DNA from: Calliopum simillimum
Taxonomy: Eukaryota; Arthropoda; Insecta; Diptera; Lauxaniidae
Assembly (NCBI GenBank): GCA_951812925.1
Contig: OX638368.1
Span: forward strand, 2,542,001-2,606,000
DNA length: 64,000 bases
Direction: 5' to 3'
The notes beneath the pieces are model-generated. The model searched no databases, was not told the DNA's origin, and was given only the letters and a program-made list of their open reading frames with translations. This document shows, one piece after another, positions 53,948-64,000 of this stretch. A program made the position numbers and the translations under genes. Positions within the stretch are counted from its first letter, which is position 1, and every line of letters starts with the position of its first letter.

Positions 53948-56900
53948 TTATGCAACATGTTGTTTTTTCTTTGAAAGACTAATATTGACTCCACCCTTTG
54001 GCATAATTGGTATTCCATAGTTATCTATCTCGATTTCTTTACGTTCTTTACGTGTTTCAACATTGAAGTTAGTTAGTACTCTAGCCAGTGCCACTTTCAC
54101 ATTTACTTTACCCATGCGTTGCGCTGAAAAAATGTAAGATTTGGTTAATTTAATAAATGGTACAATTGTTTCTTCTTGGGTATTTGGTGATGATATTGGA
54201 ACTGTTCGAAATTTGAGAACATTCTTTTTCGAAATAGAGGGAATTGTTTTTTTTTTTCATTCGAAAATTGCTTTGTATAGCAAAAATAATAAGTATATCT
54301 CTCTTAGCTATCAAAGAACCAACTCGTTGCTGATTTATACGATATTAACAGTAACGTCGAAACTGTAATGTGAATTTTTCGGGATCTTGTGGGTTTTGAT
54401 GGACCTGTTGCGGATTGATGTCACATCAAAAAAAGAGATGAAATGTATTGGCAACCAGATTATTATGTGATAATCAAGCAGCAATCTGGACTTAGATCCG
54501 GACACTCGTGCGAATCGGCGTTAAGCTGGTCAATCCACGAATGAAAAAAAAAAGATTGATATTGGTAACATAGTGTTGCTATTTTTCTCGATTTTAAAAA
54601 GGCATTTGAAAATTTTGATCTAAGTATCCTCATTCAAAAGTTGAAATGCTATGGAATCAGAGCTTTTGAAGAGCGATGATTTGAATCCTATCTATATGGT
54701 AGATCTTAAAGTACAAAAGTTTGGGAAATTGTTTCCCAAAAAAAGTTGTTGATGTTGGTGAATCTCAAGGAACAAAATTAGGAGCTAACCTCTTTTCACT
54801 GTATATCAATGAAATGTGCTATTTTTTCGAGAAATCTCTTGGAAATTATAGCATATCGCATTTACAATGTTTTATTCATAAATAGAATTTTTTTTTTGAA
54901 ATTTCAATATTACCTAGTTAGGCCCAAAAATGTAAAATTGTACTCACTTTACCTTCGCTATTTTAACGTTTAATTGCTGCTAACATTTAAATCATAGCTA
55001 AACTTGTTAAATAATAATAATAGTATGCAGGCACTTACCAATACAATGTCTTGGTCCTTCGCCAAATGGCATATAGGCAGCTGGGTGGTAATTCATATTC
55101 TCCTCAAGAAAACGTTCTGGTTCATAACCCATAGGATTTGGGAAATATTCAGGATCACGCTGAATGCCAAAAAGCGATATTATAATGGGTGTTCCTTTCT
55201 TAATGATCAAATCACTATTAGGTATTGAAAAATCTTGTGTGCATTCACGATTAAGTATCGGTAAGCCAGGATATTTTCGAATTGTTTCTGGAAAATAAAA
55301 ATTTGTATGTAATTATTCACCAAATATTGTTTTTTCAAATTATGCTTCTTTTTTAACCCTCTGGGGTGTCATTTGGTTTTTTTCCATTTTTTTGCAAAAG
55401 CTCCAAATTGGCTTACGCTGTAGAACATTGATGTAATATACTACGCAATGCATCAAGAAAGCATAATATATACAGCGGTTCCAGGTATGCTTACGGTGAC
55501 CAACCGTTTTGTTTTTAATTACTAGAACTTTTTTGCTAAAGTTTGATTAATATGAAATGAGGTCTAAATTTTATGTTTTTTTGGAACCTTACAAACTTTA
55601 ACCTAAACATTTCCGAACTTGAATTACGTTTTTTTTTAACTTCAAATTTTAAGAATTTTTTTCGTTTTTTGACTTTCTTTTTTTTTAAAACCATATAAAT
55701 ATAAAGTATTGGTATATTTCTAAATTCAATAACGAATAAAATAAGCTTTGTCCGATCAAAATCGGTGCATGTTTAACAAAATTAGATATGTTTACCCAGT
55801 TTGCCAGTAGTATTACTAGTGCAAACTCGCATTAAAAATCACATGAATTTTTTCAGAAAATTTATGATTCGCATGAAATATACCGAAATTTTTTTGGTGT
55901 AAATTGAAAGAGAAGACTCACCTTTCATTTCTTTATATGTAGAAGACGTAGCTAGACGTAGCAAACTTATTAATTTACCTAAGAGAAATTGCAAACGCTG
56001 CATTTCAAAGAGCCATTTAAATTTGCGCATACCTTTCAAACCATTTATGTAATCCAAATAATTTTTTCTTTAAATTAATCATAAAATAATGTCTGTAACA
56101 AAATAATTAATATAAATACACCAGTGAGTTGCATGAAAAAGTTGAAACAGTTTCACACGTACAACATTTAAAACTTTGGCTAATTTTTTCGTAGTATAAA
56201 TATGATTTTTTAGATAAAGTGCTACGTGAAACATTTCTATATAAAACTGTATCATTAAAATTTTGAATTTTTTTCCAAATACTACTGTGCGGCGCACACT
56301 GGGGCTATAGAAGTGATTTGGTTCAAAACTTCCCAGAAATCGCAATTTTCATCGAAATATAAAAATTCTTAAAATGGGATATTCGTTTTGTCATACTGAA
56401 CTATGGTACAAAGCTTAATTTCCTAAATGTGACTTTGTTGTTAAAATTCAGGGTGCTGAAGTTGGCGTTTTTAGTAATTTTCATGAAAAGGGTGTTTTTT
56501 CAAAAATTTATTGCTTACACTAAAGTTTGTAAATTGATAAATCTAAGTTACTGGTCCCATTCATTTTGTAGTGTTCTTTTTATAAAAAAATATTTCTTGG
56601 TGAAAAAAAATTTTTTGCACCAAAATTTTTTACACTTAAAAATACTTTTGAATTTTTTTAAAGAAAGCCCTCTTCGATTTTTTTTTAAAAGTACTTTAAA
56701 TTAAAGCTTAATATATAAGCTTTAAAATGATGTGTGACTCAAAATGGGATTCGGACGCTAAATGGGAGTTTTTGGCTTTTGAACGCCCGCGGAAGGTAAA
56801 AATCTTTTTTTACTCAAGAGGAAAGCATCTTACGTAAAAAGTGTACTAGGCAAAAAATGCTTAGAAGCGTCCAAGCAATACGTGAGATTTTTTTGGATTT

Positions 56901-59900
56901 TTTTTGGAACCTTTTTTTTTTTGAATAGTTTTTGAAATTTGTTTTTTGAAATTTTTTCAAAAATTATTCAAAAAAATAGTTTAAAAAAAAAAAACCAAAA
57001 AAAATCACAAGTATTGCTTGGACGATTTTAAGTATTTTTTGCCTAGTACACTTTTTTCGTAAGATGCTTTCCTCTTGATTAAAAAAAGATTTATTCCTTC
57101 CGCGGGCGTTCAAAAGCCAAAAACTCCTATTTAGCGTCCGAATCCCATCTTGAGTCATATTTAGGAAATTAAGCTTCGTACCATACTTTAGTATGACAAA
57201 AAGAATATCCCACTTTAAGAATTTTTATATTTCGATGAAAATTGCGATTTCTGGGAAGTCCCCAGTGTGCGGCGTACGGTGTGATATTTTGCCAATCTGA
57301 ATGCTCTTGATTCGATTGCAGCCAAAGTTTGAATATATCGAGTTGTGAACTTCAATTCTCTATGCGGAGGATAGGTCCAAAGATGAGAAAAATCAGACAA
57401 AAACTACTGCCACATCCCATACAAATCTACCTTTTTTTTGTTAAAAAAATTTTACAAAAAATTGGTTGTAATGAAGATATCAACTTAAAAATTTGTATTT
57501 AACATTTCAGTAGTAAACAAAATATGGGCGCGATTAATAAAGATAACATAAATTTTTTCAAACTTGTAAGTAAGAGTCTATGAAGAATACGAGTTTTTCT
57601 TAAAATTTTTTCACATTCAAGCATATCCTCGGCTTCGCCAGGGATATTAAAAAACTCTAGCACCGGGACAAATAAAACACTGTTCGACACATAAAAAAAC
57701 ACATTAGAAAATCCAAAAAATTCTTAAAGTAGACGTTAAAAAAAATACCCGTGTCTCGTGGTTTTTCTCCAGCACGTCACATTTTTTTTAATCGATTTTT
57801 GAAGTTTTTTTATCCACTGTATATGAAAAAAACAAAAATACCGCATTCTTGTGTTAAATCGATGAATTTAACTATATGATCCTTACATGCAGGATATTGC
57901 GGGGAATTTTTTTGTAGAAAATTTTAACCCTGTACAACCCCTACATTTGGGTCATTTTTGCCTTTTTCTTAAAAAGGTACAAAAATGACACCTAAAACAT
58001 GGGAATATTGAGTCAGTATGTACTACAGAAATATTTGCTATAAAACTTCACTACTAATTCCTCAACACTAAAAAAGCAAAATTTCATCCCGAAAGCAAAA
58101 AAAATCGTTAAAATCAGTAAGCACTTTTAACAATCAATATTTTCCATATTTCACCCCACTGTAAAACTCTAAAACTACATTTTGGACAAAACTCGTTCTC
58201 ACAAGATTATAACGAAATCACACAAGGATCATTTTCCTAGAACACATTAACCTTTTAGGTCCTGTTTTTATGGGTCTTTTTGACCCCTTTTTTTAAAACT
58301 GAGCCACAATGGGTTAAAAAATTTGCAAAAATATCCTACAAAAAATTTCACTAAGAGTTACCAAAGACGAAAAATTCTTAAAAGTTAAGGTAAGTGCGTC
58401 AGGGATGCAATTAATATGCAATGTGTGAAGTCCTAATTGATTTTAACGATTTTTTTGGTTTCGGACTAAAATTTCGACCTTTACTTGTTTAGAAACTTGT
58501 AGTGTAATTTTATAGCGAGTATTTCTGTAGTGCATACTGACTCAATATTCCCTTGTTTTAGGTGTCATTTTTGTACCTTTTTAAAAATAGGGCAAAAATG
58601 ACCCACATGTGCGGGTTGTAGAGGGTTAATGTAAGGATCGTATAGTTAAATTTATCGATTTAACACAAGAATGCGGTATTTTTTGTTTTTTTTCGTGTAC
58701 AGTGGATAAAAAACTTCAAAAATCGATTAAAAAAAAATGTGACGTGCTGGAGAAAAACCACGAGACACGGATATTTTTTTTTAACGTCTTCTTTAAGAAT
58801 TTTTTGGATTTTCTCATGTGTTTTACAAAAAGTTCGAAATTGTCGAACAGTGATAGGTATCAGCTGAAAAAATGTCCAACATAGCGATATTAAAAAAAAT
58901 ATTCCGAGACTGTTTGACAAAGATAGATACAATTTTAAAGGGTATCGAGGACGAGCGAACGAAGTAGCTCCCGCAGCAACTATGTAGTAATGAAATATAA
59001 TGTTCCAGTGCTGATATTGAAACATTATTTTTTACAAAACTTTAAGTCAACTTATTGAGATTTATGAAAAATTTAAATGTTTAAAAAGGAACGCCTTAGT
59101 ACTAATCACTTAAAGTTCGATAACACAGGCCGACAAAAATTATACCCAGAAACCAGATTATATATTTCCGTAGGTTTTCGATGCGCTGATTCCGAATCTG
59201 GTCGCAGAATTGCTCCATCACGTCAGGTTTTTGAGATATCCTAACCTAAAAGTGCCAAAAATGACGATTTTTCTCAATTTTGAGGTTAAATAGCTCTAAG
59301 GATTTGATTTTTGTAGGAAAACTATGAACGGCATCTTAAAATACTAGTCTTCTTCTTTCAAATGCCGTTGAGTTAGTTTGAATATCTTTTTTTTTCTCTG
59401 AGATATGTCTGTTTTTGTTTGTGTCTGTTATATAGACAGACACAGACACAAACAAAAACAGACACAAACAAAAACAGACATATCTCAGAGAAAAAAAAAG
59501 ATATTCAAACTAACTCAACGGCATTTGAAAGAGGAAGACTAGTACTTTAAAATATCGTTCATAGTTTTCCAAGAAAAATAAAATCCTTAGAGCTATTTAA
59601 CCTCAAAATTGAGAAAAATCGTCATTTTTGGCACTTTTAGGTTAGGATATCTCAAAAACCTGACGTGATGGAGCAATTCTGCGACCAGATTCGGAATCAG
59701 CGCATCGAAAACCTACGGAAATATATAGTCCGGTTTCTGGGTATGTACTTTGATCAAATTTTGTCGGCCTGTGTAATTATTCAATTTGAATAATATAGTT
59801 TTTGTGAACATTCTAATAACTCATGATTGATGACCGTTATCTAGCTGATGATTTTATTTTTATTCGGTATTGAGTTCATTAACATAATAAGGGAGGGATC

Positions 59901-61617
59901 TAACGTGTACGTAAAAACCATTAAATTTGGAGCATTTTTGTTTTTTGCATTAAGAGTATCCAGATTGACAAAATCTCACATTTAACGTCGTCAAATGAAA
60001 AGCGATGATTCATTAACCAAAAATTTTAATTCAGTAATGTTGTTAAAGAACAGCTTTTAAATCCCAAACGTTTAATGTTGACTACTTACCCATTACGCAC
60101 AAATCCAAAAACTTCATATCCTGTATGGCCTCATATGTCAGCTTGCCATCGTGTCTCTCCAACGCATTTTCAACGTCACGCTGTGCTTTTACCAGCAATT
60201 CCGGGTACTGTGACAATTCATACAGTGTAAATGCAGCACTTGAAGCAGAAGTTTCGAATCCAGCAACGTAAAAGAGTAACATTTGTGAGGCAATCGATTC
60301 GATGGACATAGACTTGAAGGAGTCTATGTATGTAACAGAAATATTTGTTTTATAGATTTTTTATTGTCTTGCTACACTTACCTGCAACAGATTCGACGTC
60401 CCAAACATTGTCGTCAGCACTTATTTTGCCAGTGTTACGTAATTGCAATAACAATTGTAGCATATCTCTACGTGAAACATTATTTTTTTCACGGAAAGTG
60501 ACTGTTTCTCGTACAATATTTTTCATGCATTCTGGCGCTACTTCCGTCCAACCAAGGAATATAAAAATTTTCTCCAATCTACAAAGTGATGAAAGTTTTT
60601 TATTTAGCATTTATTTTTTTATGTATTGTATTTTCAAATCATTTATGTATTTAAATAAAAAAAAAAAACATTAAGGCGATTACTGAAAACGTATAAAAAC
60701 CTCGAAAACATCGTAAACTCATAAAACTGTAAAATTTTGTATTGATTTTGACAACTTTTACGAGTTTACGAGGTTTTCGATGTTTTTACAGGTTTTCAAG
60801 AATCCCCTCATTGAAAAATCGATATCACAAGTTTTATGATTAACGCTAATACTTACGTTGGATATAAAAACTGCACAGTACCTCGCAAAACACTAGCAAA
60901 AGATTTCTCGTTTAGTTTTGAACTCACTCTATAAAACTCATTTGCAGGGTTCTCAAAACTATTAATTTCCAAACCAAAAATAACCGAACCTATAATATCG
61001 ATAGCATAGCTGAAATTCAAACAAAAATAGTTAAATGTTAATGATTAACCGCACAAAAGGAAATTGTTGAGTTTTTGTTTCGTAACTTACGTTGCAAAGA
61101 CGCTTTTCATTTCTATTTCAACGCTACCCTCCTCTGGTATTTTAGCCATCAAATATTTTAACATTTTATTCGAAATGTCATCAATAGTTCCAAACATACC
61201 CTTTAGTTTTCCCGATGTAAACGATGGCGCTAATTTTGTACGTAATGTTTTCCACTTTTGCCCTTGTAATGCGAATAGATTGCCTGACATGGGATGCTTT
61301 TCTTCATCCACATAAATACCACGATCATGGAAACTTGTAAAATCCTTTGTTAAAATATCACGTGCCAGTTCGGCATCACGAACCAATAGCGCTGGGCGAA
61401 GTAACAAATAAATACCCAAAAATTTATCCTTTGAACTGCGATATGTATCATATATTGCCATGCCCAATGAACGTTCGCGAGTTCGAACTGAATCCAAAGT
61501 ACCAAATGGAATTTTTGGTTCTTCATATGGAAATCCTTGACGTTTCCAATAACTAAAATTCCATTTCATATATAGATAAAGCGCTGTGCCTGCGGCAATT
61601 AATAACAAGAGAAACAT
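53948..61617 (-). CDS. Microsomal cytochrome P450, CYP6-like, 511 aa
   Basis: Haem mono-oxygenase of the ER membrane; CYP6 members commonly oxidise plant toxins and insecticides, but the substrate here is unknown. Minus-strand exons: 61617-61091, 61009-60857, 60578-60382, 60323-60090, 55287-55039, 54123-53948 (1,536 nt including the stop); all junctions GT-AG and in phase. Motifs in order: N-terminal anchor (MFLLLLIAAGTALYLYMKW), a GTLDSVRTRERSLG segment typical of CYP6, helix C WKTLRTKL, helix I AGFETSAS, ExxR in ETIRKYP at the start of exon 5, PERF, and the haem-binding loop PFGEGPRHCIG with the Cys ligand split from its downstream helix by the last intron. All key residues are present. Intron 4 is 4.8 kb and holds several fold-back elements; intron 5 holds an RT relic. 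Confidence 0.93.
54455..54840 (+). pseudogene. Non-LTR retrotransposon reverse-transcriptase fragment
   Basis: Broken frames on the + strand read QSGLRSGHSCESAL, then AFENFDLSILIQKLKCYGI with FESYLYGRS, then GANLFSLYINEM. These correspond to conserved RT blocks of jockey/RTE-type LINEs (Q-GFR-GHSC; the block after the first catalytic Asp; and the QGT-LGP-LF-LYIND block). Several shifts and stops separate them. It lies in intron 5 of the P450 gene, antisense to it. Confidence 0.75.
56295..57269. mobile_element. Fold-back element, CACACTGGGG ends
   Basis: 975 bp in P450 intron 4. Starts CACACTGGGG and ends CCCCAGTGTG, with CGGCG outside both ends (56290-56294, 57270-57274). The arms mirror almost completely (for example GATTCGGACGCTAAATGGG and CCTATTTAGCGTCCGAATCC) around an A/T-rich centre near 56960. 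The left arm has a ~23-bp insertion just inside the terminal repeat. Confidence 0.85.
57678..58852. mobile_element. Fold-back element, CACTGTTCGACA ends
   Basis: Starts CACTGTTCGACA and ends TGTCGAACAGTG; flanks are AAA and ATA, so no clean duplication. The arms are mirrored to about 57898 and 58630, where a TTAA-bounded element occupies the centre. TAAAAAAAA-ACCCGTGTCTC about 60 bp from the end is shared with the inverted repeats of the 8.7-kb element. Confidence 0.8.
57928..58625. mobile_element. piggyBac-like fold-back nested in the centre
   Basis: TTAA at 57924-57927 and 58626-58629 bounds CCCTGTACAACCCC ... GGGTTGTAGAGGG. Further inside, GGGTCATTTTTGCC and GGCAAAAATGACCC are mirrored. 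698 bp, non-coding. Confidence 0.75.
59124..59773. mobile_element. Near-perfect palindromic element, CACAGG ends, TAA duplication
   Basis: Starts CACAGGCCGACAAAA and ends TTTTGTCGGCCTGTG, with TAA at 59121-59123 and 59774-59776. The arms are almost identical and meet at a very short loop near 59440. The central part is a CAGACA/AAACA-rich stretch with mirrored GACATATCTCAGAGAAAAA. Non-coding. Confidence 0.9.
60675..60810. mobile_element. Short hairpin MITE (CCTCGTAA family), copy 4
   Basis: In P450 intron 2. AACCTCGAAAACATCGTAAA is mirrored by TTTACGAGGTTTTCGATGTT; the core is TGTATTGATTTTGACAA. Confidence 0.85.
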
Positions 61618-61682
61618 TTCTACCCAACCGATTTAGATAACACGCTATAACTAACTAAAAGATTTTGCTTTGGCACAGAACA

Positions 61683-61690
61683 TTTTTATA
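61683..61690 (-). promoter_or_regulatory. TATA box of the P450 gene
   Basis: TATAAAAA on the minus strand. About 25-32 bases downstream is TTAGTTAG (61651-61658), initiator-like, giving a 5' UTR of about 40 bases before the ATG at 61617. Confidence 0.55.
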
Positions 61691-62399
61691 TTAGAAATAA
61701 TTATATTTAAAATTAATTTAATACATGCTGTTACCAGTATATTCAAAGCAATTGATAAGGTGGGCTTATGTAAGCCAGATTCTTATTGACTAGTGTGTGC
61801 CTATATGTTTAGCATCAGCGCTATTTTCAAGTATTCACTTGTTTATAAAGATTGAAAGCAAATGTAAACATCATGCTTACTAATAAGTCTTAGTGCTTAA
61901 ATATCGACTATTTAAGGAAAGCGGCAAACAAAACTTAAATATCATATCTTATTTGTATAAAATATTGTATATAAAATGTAAATTTCTTATCTTGACTGAT
62001 AAGATAATACAAAATTAATAATTTTACATCAATACAGTAGCCATTCTTAATGGAACTACTATATACATAGTAAAAATTTTGCCAAGTCATGATGAAAAAT
62101 CGTTTATTCATCAAATATAGGAAAGTATGTGTGCCTGAGCTGTACAATCTATAGTCGCCTTATAATTTTAAAAGTATGAACATTTTTATAACACCCGTCA
62201 ATCTCGTTTTTGGTTAATCCAAAATGTGACTCGTTACCGACTATTAGGTATTTTATTCGATCAAAAATACTTTTTGGAATAAACTTTTATTTAATTAAAG
62301 TTGAGAAAAAACTTCTTCATAAAGTTTTCAAAAACTTGTATTTGTGTGACTGAAAAAAAGAATTACCAACTTTCATAGTCTACTTAAAGGTAGTAATGT
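61691..62399. other. P450 upstream region, no further feature
   Basis: AT-rich, no ORF with motifs. Regulatory elements were not identified. Confidence 0.4.
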
Positions 62400-62740
62400 T
62401 ATGCGAAAAAACTGTTCTATCTTTGGCCTGCCCAAAAATTAAGTAATCCTACACCCCAACATTTAAAAATTTTGTTTCTTTGGGAGGTGCCATTTTGCAT
62501 TATCTCAAATAGCACTTTCGGTATAGCATTTTGAAGATTTTTTTTTGCTTAATTAATTTTGCCTTTTTGATTTTTTTTTTTGTTATATGGGCAGTAGGTG
62601 TGTCTATAAACCGATTTCGCTCAAGTTCACTTTTACGACAGAGCCAGTGTACAAACTTTCTTGCTTAATTTTCCCGTAAAAATTATTTCCACGGACAGGA
62701 GGTAACGCTGGTAAGGAATATGGGGTATTTTTCGTCAGTT
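62400..62740. mobile_element. mini-me/DINE-1-like repeat, copy 3 (decayed)
   Basis: Follows the order of copies 1 and 2 (TTTGGCCTGCCC, CCTACACC, GGGAGGTGCCA, GGCAGTAGGTGTG-like, ACGGACAGGAGGTAACGCTGG) but lacks the microsatellites and the terminal block. Confidence 0.6.
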
Positions 62741-62954
62741 TTATATTTGAAAAATAGATTTTCATTTTACAATTTTTAATAAAAAATGACCTAATACGGT
62801 CCGGTTGACTTGCCATATCATCAATTATGCCGACCTATTTTTAAAATGTCATCTTAATATTATATTAACTAAACGGAACCGTGTGTCTGTTGGATGAAAT
62901 AGAACGAGTTATCTACATTTTGCATTATGACCATTTTTTCCCATATAATTAAAC

Positions 62955-63110
62955 TTGTTCCGGATAAGGCTCAAAGAGTTCTAAAGAAAATCCTAGTAAC
63001 ATTTTTCCGAAATACATATTTGTACTTTTCATTTTAATCGAAAAATCAAACAAATTTTCGGAAAAATGTTACTAGGATTTTCTATAGAACTCTTTGAGCC
63101 CTATCCGTAA
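62955..63110. repeat. Small palindrome
   Basis: GGCTCAAAGAGTTCTA...AAAATCCTAGTAAC is mirrored by GTTACTAGGATTTT...AGAACTCTTTGAGCC around a 60-bp loop. The phrase CTTTAGAATTCTTTGAGC recurs at 63239-63255. Confidence 0.75.
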
Positions 63111-63468
63111 CTCCCATCCGAAATTCCTCTACGAATAGTCCTTTTCGAATACTTAGTAAAAAATCAAATTTGTTTTTTTAATTTTTCGATTGAAATGAAA
63201 AGTATAAATATTTTGCAAAAAATTTAATTAATATTTTCTTTAGAATTCTTTGAGCGCAACCTAAAACTCCAATCAGAACTTCTCTACGAAAAAATTTTCA
63301 TTTTCGGATACGTAGAAAAAATCGAAAATTTTTTGTTTTTTCAATTAAAATGAAAAGTACTTAGGGTACTATTTATGTTTCGGGAACTGGCAACACTAAT
63401 GTCAATAGCTAAAATCTGGCAACGCCATAATAAAGTTTGACATTTTTTAGCATAAACGTACTCACAAC

Positions 63469-64000
63469 GTTTTGATGTACAAGTGCTATTTGTTTTGTTT
63501 ACAGTGAGTTAAGAAAATCAATTTGGCGAGCCTTTTTTTGAGCGATTGATAAATTATGAGGTATCCAGCGAAAATAAATTTTTTTTTACAACTAAGTGTT
63601 CATGCACAAATCGAATGTGTTGAAGTGGAACTAATGTGCAAGGATGCTTCTATCTCACAATATATCACATGACGATCTTGCATTATCAGTTTATGGACTG
63701 CATCGATTTTTTGTGGTACAACAACCGATTTTGGACGACCTTCACGGAATTCGTCGGCGACCGAACTACGACCACGATTGAACTCACTATACCAGCGATA
63801 TACGAGTTCTGTGGTTTTTGATGTTGCTTTTACGCTATACAAAGAACTGAGTTCATCGACACATTCTTGTTGGGATAATCCACGTTGAAAGTTGTGAAAA
63901 ATAATTCAACGAAAACTATCTCTTGAAATTTCCATTTTTTGGCCAAATTGATTTTCTTAACTCACTATAAACAAAACAAATAGCACTTGTACATCAAAAC
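63469..64000 (-). mobile_element. Internally deleted mariner element (runs to window end)
   Basis: TGATGTACAAGTGCTATTTG with ~40 more bases at 63471-63527 is repeated in inverse at 63941-64000, giving terminal repeats of about 60 bp; the right end reaches the window edge. Between them the minus strand codes for the first ~110 residues of a mariner transposase (RWYSEFNRGRSSVADEFREG, IDAVHKLIMQDRHV, IEASLHISSTS), beginning at an ATG near 63935 and with an in-frame TGA after MEISRDSFR. The catalytic domain is absent. DEFREGRP identifies the family. Confidence 0.85.

Noticed and set aside
55356..55380. TTAACCCTCTGGGG as a second piggyBac-like end
   Set aside because: No inverted partner ending in TTAA was found nearby.

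Overview
The window is AT-rich eukaryotic DNA with short GT-AG introns, long introns full of transposable elements, and four insect-type protein genes. Gene content and repeats (copies resembling the dipteran mini-me/DINE-1 signature, a mariner fragment, hAT MITEs, mdg3-like and copia-like LTR retrotransposons) point to a higher fly, perhaps a tephritid fruit fly. The species cannot be fixed from sequence alone. No rRNA, tRNA, CRISPR array or bacterial operon was recognised.

Host genes, left to right: (1) a secreted M1 zinc aminopeptidase (aminopeptidase N type), + strand, 20347-24998, six coding exons, 944 aa; (2) HYPK, the small NatA-associated chaperone, + strand, 30711-33322, three exons, 119 aa; (3) a DNAJB12/DNAJB14-type membrane J-protein, - strand, 38570-33692, six exons, 374 aa, convergent with HYPK; (4) a microsomal cytochrome P450 resembling CYP6, - strand, 61617-53948, six exons, 511 aa. 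All four look intact after splicing.

The rest is mostly mobile DNA. 1-7 kb is a nest of fold-back (long inverted repeat) elements with a TTAA-flanked piggyBac-like MITE and a degenerate pseudogene. 6.9-11.4 kb is an intact Ty3/Gypsy element with identical 172-bp LTRs and a SAP domain at the Gag N-terminus. 13-19 kb holds fold-backs, a hAT MITE built of CTTGGT repeats and a mini-me-like repeat. 25-30 kb holds three more fold-backs. Introns of HYPK, the J-protein gene and the P450 gene carry further elements, several with clear target-site duplications (TSDs).

The most interesting structure is 40605-49336. It is an 8.7-kb DNA transposon with ~0.5-kb inverted repeats, CAC(T/A)GTG ends and a TTA duplication. 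It encodes a two-exon RNase-H-like protein of a repeatedly seen but (to my knowledge) unnamed family with an ERFHQ motif. A 4.8-kb copia-class element is nested in it, flanked by GTTTT, and carries a rare partial tandem duplication (LTR-leader-start of gag, then a 5'-truncated LTR-leader-full ORF). Several non-coding fold-backs in the window share the CAC(A/T)G ends and 3-bp duplications, so this element may be the autonomous source of a CACTA-like family.
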